Shown in pieces: positions 8,507 through 16,137 of a stretch of DNA of 64,000 nucleotides. Under the pieces are notes generated by a model that saw only the letters and a program-made list of their open reading frames with translations, was not told where the DNA came from and did not search any database. Position 1 is the first letter of the stretch. Every line of letters begins with the position of its first letter. This stretch comes from a virus: positions 1 to 64,000 of the IMG/VR virus record IMGVR_UViG_3300046804_000816; one strand, given 5' to 3'. The position numbers and the translations under genes are program-made.

Positions 8507-9220
8507 ATGAACGGTTATGTTCCATTCAATACAATCCCAACAGAAGCAGATCGTCTAGCATATGATCTTGGTCTGCGCAATCATATGTTGCAGGTCTATA
8601 ACTACATGACTGTTGCGCTCGGTCTCAGCGGTCTTGTAGCGATGGGTCTTAACTTCAATCCTACTCTTATGGCGCTGATCTGGGGTACATCGTTCAAGTG
8701 GATCGCCATCTTCGCCCCGCTGGCTGCTTCTTTTGCTTTTGCGTTCTTCTTCGAGAAGTTCACTGTTAGAAGCGCACAGATGGCTCTTTTTGCATTTGCT
8801 GCTCTGATGGGACTGTCGCTGTCGTCAATCTTTCTTGTGTTTAAGCTAGGAAGTATCGCACAGGTGTTCTTCATCGCAGCATCGACGTTTGGGCTCGCGT
8901 CAATCTACGGCTACACGACGAAGCGCGACTTGACTAGCATGGGATCGTTTCTTATCATGGGAGCGATGGGATTAGTAGTCGCCGGCCTCGTCAATCTGTT
9001 CCTGCAGAGTTCTGCGTTCGCGTTCGCAATCAGCTGTCTTGGCGTTCTTATCTTTACTGGTCTTACAGCCTATGACACGCAAAACATCAAAGAAACGTAT
9101 GACACAATCGAAGGCGTAGAGCGCGAGAAGGCTGGTGTGTTTGGTGCGTTGCAGCTCTATCTCGACTTCATCAATATATTCATGAGCCTGCTGCAGATCC
9201 TTGGAGATAAGAAAGAATGA
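8507..9220 (+). CDS. Bax inhibitor-1 (YccA/YbhL-like) membrane protein
   Basis: A 237-residue integral membrane protein with about seven hydrophobic segments from residue 35 to the end and an ordered C-terminus. The block ASIYGYTTKRDL, then GVLIFTGLTAYDTQNIK and LQLYLDFINIFMSLLQILG, is characteristic of the BI-1/YccA family. In bacteria YccA binds and restrains the membrane protease FtsH; other family members leak calcium. A phage copy could protect phage proteins from FtsH or tune membrane stress. AAGGAG precedes ATG 8507, and the stop overlaps the next start (ATGA). The sequence looks host-derived. Confidence 0.85.
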   Translation: MNGYVPFNTIPTEADRLAYDLGLRNHMLQVYNYMTVALGLSGLVAMGLNFNPTLMALIWGTSFKWIAIFAPLAASFAFAFFFEKFTVRSAQMALFAFAALMGLSLSSIFLVFKLGSIAQVFFIAASTFGLASIYGYTTKRDLTSMGSFLIMGAMGLVVAGLVNLFLQSSAFAFAISCLGVLIFTGLTAYDTQNIKETYDTIEGVEREKAGVFGALQLYLDFINIFMSLLQILGDKKE

Positions 9221-9945
9221 TCGAACCGATCCGCATATTCGTTGGAACATCGGCTAACAACGAAGACGCTGAAGCCGAAATGGTGCTGGAGTACACGCTC
9301 CGCAAGAACACGACGCATCCATTAGATATTACATGGATGCGTCAGACAAAAGACGAAGATAGTCCGTGGGGTGGATGGCAGACTCAACGCTGGTCCACTC
9401 CGTTCTCAGGCTTCCGTTGGGCTATTCCAGAGGTATGTGGTTATCATGGTCGCGCTATTTACATGGATGTTGATCAGCTTAATCTTCGTGATATTGCTGA
9501 TCTTTTTTCGGTGGATCTTAAAAATCATCCCTTGGCTGCTCGCCGCGGTGCTCGCTTTGGTGGCCACGAGTTTTGTGTTATCGTATTTGACAACGAACGT
9601 ATGGGTGATCTATTGATGCCCACTGCGCGCATGAAACCAAATCCAGATATCCATCATCGTTATATCGGTATGTTTTCTGGGTCTGATTATGTGCTAGACC
9701 TCGATCCGCGTTGGAATTGTCATGATGGAGACGGATTACCTATTGACAACATCTGGCACCTGCATTATACTAAGATGAGTACCCAGCCGTGGAGACCTGC
9801 TTGGTTCACAGGCAAAGGCGAAGAGCATCCGCGTCAAGATCTTGTCAAGTTATGGCACGATATGCGCGCAGAAGCAGTTCTCAATGGATACACGCCGCAA
9901 CTCAGTAACGAAACTTTTGGCGAGTATAATATCATAGGTCAATGA
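9217..9945 (+). CDS. glycosyltransferase-like protein (GT-A fold)
   Basis: A 242-residue protein beginning PIRIFVGTSANNEDAEAEMV, like GT8-type transferases that start from a nucleotide-sugar Rossmann half. A DxD-type metal site lies in AIYMDVDQL (DVD, residues 84-86). The C-terminal half has a WHLHYTKM segment and several Trp and His residues. No signal peptide or membrane segment is present. It is the first of three consecutive genes with sugar-transfer features. Substrate unknown. Confidence 0.65.
   Translation: MIEPIRIFVGTSANNEDAEAEMVLEYTLRKNTTHPLDITWMRQTKDEDSPWGGWQTQRWSTPFSGFRWAIPEVCGYHGRAIYMDVDQLNLRDIADLFSVDLKNHPLAARRGARFGGHEFCVIVFDNERMGDLLMPTARMKPNPDIHHRYIGMFSGSDYVLDLDPRWNCHDGDGLPIDNIWHLHYTKMSTQPWRPAWFTGKGEEHPRQDLVKLWHDMRAEAVLNGYTPQLSNETFGEYNIIGQ
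9743..9771 (+). promoter_or_regulatory. early-type promoter inside the 9217-9945 gene
   Basis: TTGACA, 17 bp, TATACT. It lies within the 3' part of the coding sequence and would transcribe the next two sugar genes from 9947. Confidence 0.5.
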
Positions 9946-9946
9946 T

Positions 9947-10663
9947 ATGAAATTGTTTACATCATGTGATTCTGTCTATCTTCGCCTACATGCGCCCGCG
10001 CTCGTAGCTTCTGCTGCTTGCAACGACAACTCTATCCACGTCAACGTATGCAATGCGGAAGCGGATGATAGAGAATTCCTAGATAATCTTAGTTCTGAGT
10101 ATAATAAGCTCGCGGGCTGGCCAGGTAGTGAGTTCTCCTGGAGCATGAGCACTCCATTTGCTGAATCGAATACAAAAGAAGAACGCAGAACTGTTTATGC
10201 GTGCGACAGATTCCTTTCCGCGATTCCTGTCTTAGAAAATCATAAAGAAGATCTTCTTATCATTGATACAGATTGTCTGATCATGAAACATATCTATGAT
10301 ATTGAAGAATATCAAGTTGGTCTGTTCTTACGGGATCCGCTTCCAGGAACGCAGGGATGGGAAAACGCTGGCAGTCGTGTGGCTGCGGGCGCTGTGTTTG
10401 TTTCACACGACGCAGTTCCATTCCTCGAAACAGTGGCTCAACGTATAAAGCAAGGACCGCTTGCGTGGTTTCTGGATCAAGTGGCTATCAATGAAGCATA
10501 TCAAAATCATATAAAAGACTATCACTATAAGTATTTCAATTCGCAGTTCATGGACTGGGAATTTATTGAAGGAACGACGATCTGGACTGGTAAAGGTCCG
10601 CGTAAGTATGATAATCCAACATATGTGTCCAAGAAGAACGAGTTCGATAGGATGATTCGATGA
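9947..10663 (+). CDS. putative glycosyltransferase
   Basis: A 238-residue protein with DLLIIDTDCLIM (DTD at residues 107-109) as the likely DxD metal and nucleotide-sugar site. A FLDQVAINEAY segment follows, with the D-Q arrangement of GT-A enzymes that hold the acceptor or catalytic residue. It begins 1 bp after the preceding stop, and its last 4 bp overlap the following gene. The three genes look like one unit for building or transferring a glycan. Acceptor unknown; it could be a cell-surface glycan or modified DNA. Confidence 0.55.
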   Translation: MKLFTSCDSVYLRLHAPALVASAACNDNSIHVNVCNAEADDREFLDNLSSEYNKLAGWPGSEFSWSMSTPFAESNTKEERRTVYACDRFLSAIPVLENHKEDLLIIDTDCLIMKHIYDIEEYQVGLFLRDPLPGTQGWENAGSRVAAGAVFVSHDAVPFLETVAQRIKQGPLAWFLDQVAINEAYQNHIKDYHYKYFNSQFMDWEFIEGTTIWTGKGPRKYDNPTYVSKKNEFDRMIR

Positions 10664-11619
10664 GAAAGATTCTGATTATGTTTCCCAGGCTTGATGTGAC
10701 ATTCAAGCAAGGACCTGTTACTGCACAGCGCGGTCCCATCCCGCCGATTCGTATTCATTGGCAAAACATGGGAAATATGCTTTTGAATTATCATCGAATC
10801 AAAGGCGACGATGTAAAGTTCATAGAAAAGCCACTGTGGCAGTTTACTCCCGAGGAAGCAGAGCGTTCCGATGCGGATATTGTTTATGTCCCACACAAGT
10901 CGCTCGAGACGTTTCCTGTTCGCGACAAGATCGTTCGCTACTATATGCAATCTGTGTTTCCGTGGCAGTTCTATATCGACTCTAAAGGATTCGCAGGCGG
11001 AGCTTCGTGTTATCCGTTTTTGTTCGATAAGAATAGAATCGTTCCTCCTGGCAGTTTCTACGCACAGATGCAAGCTCGCGCAGCGACAGGAGGAAGTAAA
11101 TTCGATCAGCCGCCTAAGAAGAATCTGAGTCTACCTGACGATTTTGTATTCTTTCCTTGTCAGATTCCGCACGATGAAACTATTAGATTTCATTCGGACG
11201 TTACAGTCGAACAAGCTCTCGAAGCGACTTGCAAAGCGACAGAACAGCTAAATATCCCGCTGTATGTAAAAGGGCATCCCGTGAATCCCATGAGTATGGT
11301 AGATCTCATGTCGATTGCCGCTAAATACAGACACACAAGATGGATCGACGATGTAAGCATACACGAGATTATTCCTCGCGCGCGAGCAGTCGTAGTTGTG
11401 AACTCTGGAACTGGTATGGAAACACTGCTACATAAAGTGCCAGTTGTCACGTTCGGGCGTTGTGAGTATGATTGTGTGAGTAATAGGGCTACGACTGATA
11501 CCATCGTCGATATCCTCAAGGATCCTAAGTTCGACGAGAAAGAGGTACGAGCATTTTTTGAGTCGTGGTACGAATGGACCTACGACACGAGAAGTATCAA
11601 ATCTTTCGAAGGACTATAG
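10660..11619 (+). CDS. capsule-polysaccharide-synthesis type transferase (KpsC/KpsS-like)
   Basis: A 319-residue protein resembling the Capsule_synth family. The diagnostic C-terminal block NSGTGMETLLHKVPVVTFG spans residues 248-266, preceded by a KGHP motif at 204-207. In bacteria KpsC and KpsS add beta-Kdo residues to a lipid anchor of capsule. A Kdo-8-phosphate synthase gene also occurs in this window (43536), which makes a Kdo link attractive but unproven. The start overlaps the previous gene (ATGA). Confidence 0.65.
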   Translation: MRKILIMFPRLDVTFKQGPVTAQRGPIPPIRIHWQNMGNMLLNYHRIKGDDVKFIEKPLWQFTPEEAERSDADIVYVPHKSLETFPVRDKIVRYYMQSVFPWQFYIDSKGFAGGASCYPFLFDKNRIVPPGSFYAQMQARAATGGSKFDQPPKKNLSLPDDFVFFPCQIPHDETIRFHSDVTVEQALEATCKATEQLNIPLYVKGHPVNPMSMVDLMSIAAKYRHTRWIDDVSIHEIIPRARAVVVVNSGTGMETLLHKVPVVTFGRCEYDCVSNRATTDTIVDILKDPKFDEKEVRAFFESWYEWTYDTRSIKSFEGL

Positions 11620-11628
11620 GAGAAACAA

Positions 11629-11994
11629 ATGTCATATTGGGGCTATCATCTCATTCTGGATTGCGCAGAACTTGACAACGCAGCAATTACCAGCTATGAT
11701 ACTATTTACAACTTCACCAAGCGGCTTGTCAAAGATATCGACATGGTAGCATATGGCGAGCCGCAGATCGTAAACTTCGGTTCTGGTAACAAGGCTGGAT
11801 ACACTCTCGTCCAGCTGATTGAGACCAGCAATATCTGCGCTCACTTCGTACCTGATGATGGTATGGGTGGAAACGCAATGTATCTCGATGTGTTCTCTTG
11901 CAAGGAGTACGACGATCAAGTGGTCATCGCTCTTGTCAAGGAATACTTTGGTGCTAAGTATGTTCGACCAAACTATTTGACTAGACAGGCCTAA
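11629..11994 (+). CDS. S-adenosylmethionine decarboxylase-like protein
   Basis: A 121-residue protein of the length of the prokaryotic SpeD proenzyme, which self-cleaves to give a pyruvoyl group and supplies decarboxy-SAM for spermidine synthesis. The core LVQLIETSNICAHF (residues 60-73) aligns with the SpeD ESH...H region, and DVFSC (87-91) matches its DxFTC segment. The canonical cleavage Ser in ESH appears here as ETSN, with Ser 67 the likely candidate. GGAG precedes ATG 11629. Activity depends on whether ETS can process. Confidence 0.65.
   Translation: MSYWGYHLILDCAELDNAAITSYDTIYNFTKRLVKDIDMVAYGEPQIVNFGSGNKAGYTLVQLIETSNICAHFVPDDGMGGNAMYLDVFSCKEYDDQVVIALVKEYFGAKYVRPNYLTRQA
11672..11700 (+). 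promoter_or_regulatory. early-type promoter inside the SpeD-like gene
   Basis: TTGACA, 17 bp, TATGAT, starting 43 bp into the gene. It would produce a transcript for the peroxiredoxin and tRNA-Gly. Confidence 0.45.
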
Positions 11995-12004
11995 GGAGGA
12001 TATT

Positions 12005-12583
12005 ATGGAATATGATGAGTGGTTGAGAATCCAGCACGAAGCAGCTAGTATTAATCGTGTTGGCACAATCGTTCCTGCGGTAGTATTCAAGACTCGCGTG
12101 CGCGACGACTCTATCGAAGGTCCGAATCCTTATCGCTGGCAAGATGTGAACAGCTATGATTACTTTGGTGGCAAGCGCGTGATTGTATTCTCGCTTCCTG
12201 GGGCTTTTACTCCGACTTGTTCGACGTTTCAGCTGCCTGGATTCGAGAACAACTATCGCGCGTTCAAGGATCGCGGTATCGACGATATTTACTGTATCTC
12301 AGTGAATGATGCGTTTACGATGAATGCTTGGGCTAAGTCTCAAAACATTCAGAATGTCAAGTTAATCCCCGACGGAAACTGCTCATTTACGAGCAAGCTC
12401 GGTATGACTGTTTCGAAGGAAAATCTGGGATTCGGCGATCGTTCCTGGCGCTATGCTATGATCGTCAATAACGGCGTCATTGAAGCGTGGTTTGAGGAGC
12501 CAGGATTTAGTCATAACTGCGACACTGATCCATACGGAGAGACGTCTCCAGAAAACGTCTTGGAGTGGCTTGACAGAAACTAA
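12005..12583 (+). CDS. peroxiredoxin (Prx5-like)
   Basis: A 192-residue thiol peroxidase that reduces peroxides. The active-site motif LPGAFTPTCST (residues 64-74) has peroxidatic Cys 72, with Thr 69 and Pro 70 preceding it as in Prx5. A VNDAFTMNAWAK segment follows, typical of the Prx5/redoxin subgroup. A second Cys further on (HNCDTDP) could be the resolving residue. AAGGAGG precedes ATG 12005. Peroxiredoxins are found in several T4-like marine phages. It could protect the infected cell from oxidative stress. Confidence 0.85.
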   Translation: MEYDEWLRIQHEAASINRVGTIVPAVVFKTRVRDDSIEGPNPYRWQDVNSYDYFGGKRVIVFSLPGAFTPTCSTFQLPGFENNYRAFKDRGIDDIYCISVNDAFTMNAWAKSQNIQNVKLIPDGNCSFTSKLGMTVSKENLGFGDRSWRYAMIVNNGVIEAWFEEPGFSHNCDTDPYGETSPENVLEWLDRN

Positions 12584-12591
12584 TTCAAATC

Positions 12592-12666
12592 GCGGCGGTA
12601 ACTCAGTGGTAGAGTCACAGTCTTCCAAACTGTTGGTCGCGGGTTCGATTCCCGCTCGCCGCTCCA
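12592..12666 (+). tRNA. tRNA-Gly(TCC)
   Basis: A 75-nt cloverleaf. The acceptor stem GCGGCGG pairs with TCGCCGC (one G-U), the anticodon loop CTTCCAA gives TCC, the T-arm loop is TTCGATT, and CCA is encoded. It follows the peroxiredoxin gene by 8 bp. Confidence 0.93.
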
Positions 12667-12686
12667 AATATCGCGAAGGACTAAAT

Positions 12687-12770
12687 ATGTTATTCGCGAT
12701 AGGCTTCCTTCTTTGGATGCCATTGACTGTAGGACTCGTCCTATTTCTATATAATGTTATCATCAATTAA
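12687..12770 (+). CDS. 27-residue single-pass membrane peptide
   Basis: ATG 12687 is preceded by GAAGGA at good spacing and encodes 27 residues (begins MLFAIGFLLWMPL), almost entirely hydrophobic with a C-terminal NVIIN. It ends 9 bp before the outer-membrane protein start. A tiny membrane peptide of this kind is plausible in phages, but nothing identifies its job. A CTAAATA element overlaps the start. Confidence 0.45.
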   Translation: MLFAIGFLLWMPLTVGLVLFLYNVIIN

Positions 12771-12779
12771 GGAGAACAT

Positions 12780-13295
12780 ATGAGAAATACACTCGCTGCA
12801 CTCGCAGTGGTTCTTGGTGCGACTAGCGCCGTAGCCGCTGACCTTCCAGGAAAGAGTGCTCCCGCTGCACCAGCGCCTATCTTTACTTCAAAGGCATACT
12901 ATGCCGGAGTGAATGCTGGTGGAGTTGTCACTGATGGAATCAATACGGATGCACCTTGGACCTTTGGCGTTGTTGGTGGCTACAATGTCATCAGCCTCGG
13001 ACCTATTGGTGTAGCCGCTGAAGGTACCTATGACTATAAGAAGGGCGGAACGAACGACGTGGCTGGCAATGTAGTCAGCGGATATAAGTTCGGCTCGTTC
13101 ACACCATACGCTCTCGTTGGTGTCGGCTATCGTTGGGCTGATGTCAAGAACGAAGCAATCTGGAACGTCGGTGGCGGTCTGAAGTTCTCGCTGACTTCAT
13201 CGCTCGATCTCGACGCTCGCTATCGTCGTGTTGATAACTTCGACCGTAAGGCTGGCGAAGATCGCGCAACGGTTGGTGTGAACTACAAGTTCTGA
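12780..13295 (+). CDS. outer-membrane beta-barrel protein (Omp25/Omp31-like)
   Basis: A 171-residue protein with a signal peptide cleaved near AVAA|DLP (residue 20). The mature sequence starts DLPGKSAPAAPAP, a hallmark of alphaproteobacterial Omp25/Omp31-type porin-like proteins. It has eight or so amphipathic strands with Tyr/Gly repeats (YYAGVNAGG, FGVVGGYNV, PYALVGVGYRW) and ends in Phe, as outer-membrane barrels do. AAGGAG precedes ATG 12780. The gene is coupled to a small membrane protein by TGATG. It probably came from the host. It could alter receptor access or block superinfection, which is inference. Confidence 0.8.
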   Translation: MRNTLAALAVVLGATSAVAADLPGKSAPAAPAPIFTSKAYYAGVNAGGVVTDGINTDAPWTFGVVGGYNVISLGPIGVAAEGTYDYKKGGTNDVAGNVVSGYKFGSFTPYALVGVGYRWADVKNEAIWNVGGGLKFSLTSSLDLDARYRRVDNFDRKAGEDRATVGVNYKF

Positions 13296-13408
13296 TGGTT
13301 GGAGTCGCGTATATAATCGCGGCTCTTTTATTTCTAGCGACTGGGTCAATGCTCTGGTGGGCGTTTGGCCCAGTCGTTTTTCTTTATGGGATGCCACTAT
13401 GCGGCTAG
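13295..13408 (+). CDS. 37-residue membrane protein
   Basis: ATG 13295 overlaps the preceding TGA (TGATG). It encodes 37 residues, beginning MVGVAYIIAALLFLA and continuing with a second hydrophobic stretch containing SMLWWAFG. The whole is hydrophobic. Translational coupling to the outer-membrane protein suggests a partner or assembly factor, but a hairpin terminator lies inside it and may be the real function of this segment. Confidence 0.4.
   Translation: MVGVAYIIAALLFLATGSMLWWAFGPVVFLYGMPLCG
13338..13385 (+). terminator. hairpin terminator downstream of the outer-membrane protein
   Basis: An 8-bp stem CGACTGGG/CCCAGTCG around a 23-base loop, followed by TTTTTCTTT. It lies within the 37-residue open reading frame. 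Confidence 0.5.
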
Positions 13409-13467
13409 ATTATAAAACGGCTAATCTTAGGTCCTAAAACTAGCCGGTTTGAAACGTAACAAAATCT

Positions 13468-13481
13468 GTTACGATCGTAAC
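13468..13481. promoter_or_regulatory. 14-bp palindromic operator candidate
   Basis: GTTACGATCGTAAC is a perfect palindrome, 12 bp upstream of the -35 at 13494. A further half site (CGTAAC) lies just before it. This geometry fits an operator for a dimeric repressor or activator. Confidence 0.5.
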
Positions 13482-13493
13482 GAAAATAAGGCC

Positions 13494-13522
13494 TTGACAA
13501 TCCCACCCCAACCCTATACATT
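13494..13522 (+). promoter_or_regulatory. early-type promoter
   Basis: TTGACA, 17 bp, TACATT (TATACA two bases earlier is an alternative). It drives the 13627 gene. The transcript would start at about 13529, inside a 9-bp hairpin. Confidence 0.75.
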
Positions 13523-13527
13523 TAGGA

Positions 13528-13550
13528 CTATAGGGGATCCGCCCCTATAG
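13528..13550 (+). promoter_or_regulatory. hairpin at the predicted 5' end of the transcript
   Basis: CTATAGGGG and CCCCTATAG form a 9-bp perfect inverted repeat around ATCCG, starting at the predicted transcription start. Such 5' hairpins protect mRNA from RNase E. The following 75 bp contain several AGCTTATAG-like repeats and no gene. Confidence 0.5.
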
Positions 13551-13626
13551 CGTAGCTTTAGCTTATAGTTAAGCCGTAGCTTATAGCTTAGTTAAAGCCC
13601 GCTTAATCGTAACCGTAGGGGTTAAC

Positions 13627-13773
13627 ATGACCTTAGCTTATATTTACGCCACCTTCCAAGGTCTAGCTTCAGTAACCGACAAAATCGCGTACCTTCGTGA
13701 GCTTGAGCGTATGGGTTTGCCGTACGACCTTAACTATAGCCGCTTAATCGCTGCTTGGGAAGCTCAGGCTTAA
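13627..13773 (+). CDS. 48-residue hypothetical protein
   Basis: ATG 13627, preceded by AGGGG, encodes 48 residues: an aromatic N-terminus, a coiled-coil-like middle (DKIAYLRELERMG) and a C-terminal WEAQA. It is soluble and helical. Placed behind a consensus promoter, an operator-like palindrome and a 5' hairpin, it looks like a strongly expressed early gene, perhaps a small host-takeover protein. Function not recognised. Confidence 0.55.
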   Translation: MTLAYIYATFQGLASVTDKIAYLRELERMGLPYDLNYSRLIAAWEAQA

Positions 13774-13798
13774 CCATAAAATAATTCGATTAGGGGCC

Positions 13799-13827
13799 TT
13801 GACAATCAGCCCCTAATCGCGTACAAT
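13799..13827 (+). promoter_or_regulatory. early-type promoter
   Basis: TTGACA, 17 bp, TACAAT, 29 bp before the 34-residue gene at 13857. Confidence 0.8.
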
Positions 13828-13856
13828 AAGAATATAGGGTGAATTGAGAGGATTCC

Positions 13857-13961
13857 ATGAGTACCAGTGATATCGCCATTCTTATAGCTCCGCTCGCGTT
13901 CCTTTGGATCGTGATGATCGTGGGCTTCACTGTAGCTCATATTCTCGATAATCGCCCTTGA
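13857..13961 (+). CDS. 34-residue single-pass membrane protein
   Basis: ATG 13857 with GAGAGGA in front. It encodes 34 residues with one central membrane segment (about residues 7-28) and a short polar tail (DNRP). Its stop codon lies within the -35 of the next promoter. It has its own consensus promoter, so it is probably a genuine early microprotein. Function unknown. Confidence 0.5.
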   Translation: MSTSDIAILIAPLAFLWIVMIVGFTVAHILDNRP

Positions 13962-13986
13962 CAACCGCGGGGCGACCCGCTAGAAT
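13958..13986 (+). promoter_or_regulatory. early-type promoter
   Basis: TTGACA, 17 bp, TAGAAT, upstream of the 14020 gene. Confidence 0.8.
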
Positions 13987-14019
13987 CAATAATGTGACCA
14001 CCAACGAAAGGTTTATACT

Positions 14020-14583
14020 ATGAAAGCCCAGTATGTCATCGATCTTCTCAAGAATAACAAGAATCGCTTCACCGCGAAGCAGCTTGAGTCTGCTACCGGT
14101 ACGCCCCGCCGCGCTCGTCGCGCGCTGTTCCTTGCCCGCAAGGCTGGCGTAGTCCTCGAAGCGATCCGCGACGGCGGCAAGGCCGTTATCGCGTACCAGC
14201 TCCAGGGTGCGATCTCGCAGAGCGCGCTCGCCGCTGCTACCGCCGCTCCAGCCCGTAAGGCTTCCAAGGCCAAGACTCCCAAGGCTGCGGCTAAGGCTAA
14301 GAAGGTTATCAGCAAAGAAGTCGCCGCGATCGTTGCTAAGAACAAGGCTCCGTCCAAGTCGACTGAAGAAGTCGACGCGGTCAAGGCCAAGAATCTGGCT
14401 ACGATGAAGGAAGTGACCAAGCGCGAGAAGACGGCCCTTGACAAGATCAAGGAAGATACCCGCGCAGAATTCGATGCGCTCGAGGCGGAGTGGGAAGCGG
14501 AAGAAGCCGCTCGGGCTGAACAGCTCGCCGCTCGCGTTGCGGTCGCTGAGAATCTTCCCCGCGCGAACGTTCTCGCTGACTGA
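14020..14583 (+). CDS. winged-helix-like protein with histone-H1-like tail and coiled coil
   Basis: A 187-residue basic protein. Residues 1-60 look like a small winged-helix domain (IDLLKNNKNRFTAKQLESA...AVIAYQL). Residues 70-105 are an Ala/Lys/Pro-rich tail like histone H1 or bacterial nucleoid proteins. Residues 120-180 form a charged coiled coil. AAAGG precedes ATG 14020. GC content and codon choice are higher than in most neighbours, suggesting a different origin. A DNA-binding role is likely; the target is unknown. Confidence 0.6.
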   Translation: MKAQYVIDLLKNNKNRFTAKQLESATGTPRRARRALFLARKAGVVLEAIRDGGKAVIAYQLQGAISQSALAAATAAPARKASKAKTPKAAAKAKKVISKEVAAIVAKNKAPSKSTEEVDAVKAKNLATMKEVTKREKTALDKIKEDTRAEFDALEAEWEAEEAARAEQLAARVAVAENLPRANVLAD

Positions 14584-14609
14584 TTCTTAGCTTAACAGTA
14601 CCACGGGCC

Positions 14610-14638
14610 TTGACAATCCAGTCATCCCGTGGTATCAT
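14610..14638 (+). promoter_or_regulatory. early-type promoter
   Basis: TTGACA, 17 bp, TATCAT. The predicted start of transcription is about 14645. Confidence 0.8.
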
Positions 14639-14662
14639 TAAGCCAAGATGAAAGGTTTCGCT

Positions 14663-15304
14663 ATGATCAAGTTGTCCAAGGCTTCCAAGATGCCGGCTAA
14701 GTCCTGGTCGCTCCAGGCCCGTGCTACCTGCCCTGGTTCTATCGACAAGGCTACCAAGTTGCCCGTTGCTGTTTGCGCCGGTTGTTATGCGAACGAAGGC
14801 TTCTATATGATGCCCGACGCGATCAAAGTCCGCGAGCACAATCGCGAAGACTGGAAGCGAGCAGAATGGGTCGATGATATGGTCAAAGAGTTGAAGCGGC
14901 AGAAGTTCTTCCGCTGGTTTGATTCTGGCGACGTATATCACCCCGCGCTCGCGTTCAAGATCTTTTTGGTTATGCAGAAGACGTCGCATGTCAAGCATTG
15001 GCTTCCTACCAAGTCTTACAAGGTACCGCGTATCCGCGCGATCCTGGAGCGTATGAAGACTCTTGACAATGTGTCCGTCCGCTATTCGTCAGATTCTATG
15101 ACTGGCGAGTTCGAGGCGGATCACGGCTCGACGGTTATCCCGTTCGCTGATAGCGAGACGAGCGCGACTAAGGTTTGCGATGCGTATGAGCGCTCTGGCA
15201 AATGTGGCGACTGCCGCGCCTGCTGGAACAAGGAAGTCGCTGTTGTTGCGTATCCGGCCCACGGTCGTCGTATGGGTCGTATGGTGAAGGACTTGGCTGC
15301 ATGA
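14663..15304 (+). CDS. gp88-like cysteine-cluster protein
   Basis: ATG 14663 is chosen over 14648 because AAAGG lies 7 bases upstream and 14648 would be at the transcription start. The 213-residue protein has CPG (Cys 23), CAGCYA (38 and 41) and a C-terminal cluster with Cys 172, 181, 184 and 187. This resembles the gp88 family of actinophages, whose paired cysteine clusters suggest an iron-sulfur or zinc site. A FRWFDSGD segment is also characteristic. Biochemical role unknown. The last bases overlap the ArfA-like gene (ATGA). Confidence 0.6.
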   Translation: MIKLSKASKMPAKSWSLQARATCPGSIDKATKLPVAVCAGCYANEGFYMMPDAIKVREHNREDWKRAEWVDDMVKELKRQKFFRWFDSGDVYHPALAFKIFLVMQKTSHVKHWLPTKSYKVPRIRAILERMKTLDNVSVRYSSDSMTGEFEADHGSTVIPFADSETSATKVCDAYERSGKCGDCRACWNKEVAVVAYPAHGRRMGRMVKDLAA

Positions 15305-15426
15305 GAAAGAATCATATAGCGAAGGATCTTCGCACACCTAAATATCGTATGCGCGTCGTGCGATCTCGCAAGGCGTACAAAAGAAAAGGTCGCGTAGCTC
15401 AGCTGGATAGAGCATCAGACTTCTAA
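15301..15426 (+). CDS. ArfA-like ribosome-rescue factor running into tRNA-Arg
   Basis: A very basic small protein. Its first 29 codons (NHIAKDLRTPKYRMRVV, then KAYKRK) match the ArfA pattern: N..I...L..P.(F/Y)R.RV, then a basic Y.RK. ArfA recruits RF2 to ribosomes stalled on non-stop mRNA. There is no stop before the tRNA-Arg gene. Codon 29 ends at 15387 and the tRNA begins at 15388, so the formal stop (15424-15426) lies inside the tRNA. RNase P cleavage would therefore leave a non-stop mRNA ending exactly after codon 29. E. coli arfA mRNA is likewise made non-stop, which keeps ArfA low while tmRNA works. ATG overlaps the preceding stop (ATGA). Family assignment rests on a short motif. Confidence 0.6.
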   Translation: MRKNHIAKDLRTPKYRMRVVRSRKAYKRKGRVAQLDRASDF

Positions 15427-15464
15427 TCTGAGGGTCGATGGTTCGAATCCATCCGCGATCGCCA
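15388..15464 (+). tRNA. tRNA-Arg(TCT)
   Basis: A 77-nt cloverleaf. The acceptor GGTCGCG pairs with CGCGATC, the anticodon loop CTTCTAA gives TCT (reads AGA/AGG), the T loop is TTCGAAT, and CCA is encoded. Its 5' end abuts codon 29 of the ArfA-like frame. Confidence 0.95.
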
Positions 15465-15477
15465 TTAGGAGAGTAAC

Positions 15478-15768
15478 ATGAAAGTCGTAGCATTAGCCGC
15501 CGTCGCCATGATTGCATTGACTTCCACCGCAGAAGCGCAGTATCGTCGCGATCATCGCCATGGCTACCGCGCGCCAGCGCCGCACTATCATGTCGCGCCT
15601 CGCCGCAACAACTGGGTGCCATACGCCGTCGGTGGACTTGCGCTCGGCGCTCTTGGTGCTGGTGCATACTATTACAATCGTCAGCCCGTATGTTGGGATG
15701 AACCAGTTTACAACTACGACAGATACAATCGCCCTCGCTTGATGGGATACGAAAGAATCTGCCAATAA
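15478..15768 (+). CDS. exported small protein with glycine-zipper segment
   Basis: A 96-residue protein with a signal peptide cleaved near AEA|QYRR (about residue 20). It has a His/Arg/Pro-rich stretch, a Gly/Ala-rich hydrophobic segment (GGLALGALGAGAYYY, about residues 57-71) and a C-terminal motif with two Cys residues that ends in GYERICQ. The lipoprotein at 16134 ends in a similar motif (C...RERRICQRW), so the two may be related. AGGAG precedes ATG 15478. Likely periplasmic or envelope-associated. Similar proteins are common in Rhizobiales genomes. Confidence 0.55.
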   Translation: MKVVALAAVAMIALTSTAEAQYRRDHRHGYRAPAPHYHVAPRRNNWVPYAVGGLALGALGAGAYYYNRQPVCWDEPVYNYDRYNRPRLMGYERICQ

Positions 15769-15780
15769 ATGGAGATGAGT

Positions 15781-16137
15781 GTGACCAAGATAGTATATAA
15801 TGCTTGCTACGGTGGCTTTGGTCTTTCACATAAAGCGATCCGTCGTTATGCAGAACTGGCTGGATATACGGTTCAAGAAGTCGTCTACGAAGGTATGCAG
15901 GATAGAACATATCTTGACATTATAGATAAGAACGGCGAACAAATGTGGGATAGCGATATCAAGCGCGATGATCCGTTCCTCGTTCAAGTCGTAGAAGAAC
16001 TTGGCAAAGAAGCGAGCCATGATGGAGCTGATTTGCGTATCGAGGATCTTCCTTCTGGGACTAAATATCGAATCGAAGAATACGATGGATATGAAACCAT
16101 CGAAACAATAGACGATATTAGATGGAGTATAGCATGA
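15781..16137 (+). CDS. conserved phage protein (KIVYNACYGGFGLS type)
   Basis: The start is taken at GTG 15781 because GGAG lies 6 bases upstream; ATG 15769 would add four residues. The 118-residue protein opens TKIVYNACYGGFGLSHKAI, a signature of a protein found in many T4-like and other large phages. An acidic middle and C-terminal half follow, with DxxSGTKYRIEEYDG near residue 90. No catalytic function is known to me. The stop overlaps the lipoprotein start. Confidence 0.6.
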   Translation: MTKIVYNACYGGFGLSHKAIRRYAELAGYTVQEVVYEGMQDRTYLDIIDKNGEQMWDSDIKRDDPFLVQVVEELGKEASHDGADLRIEDLPSGTKYRIEEYDGYETIETIDDIRWSIA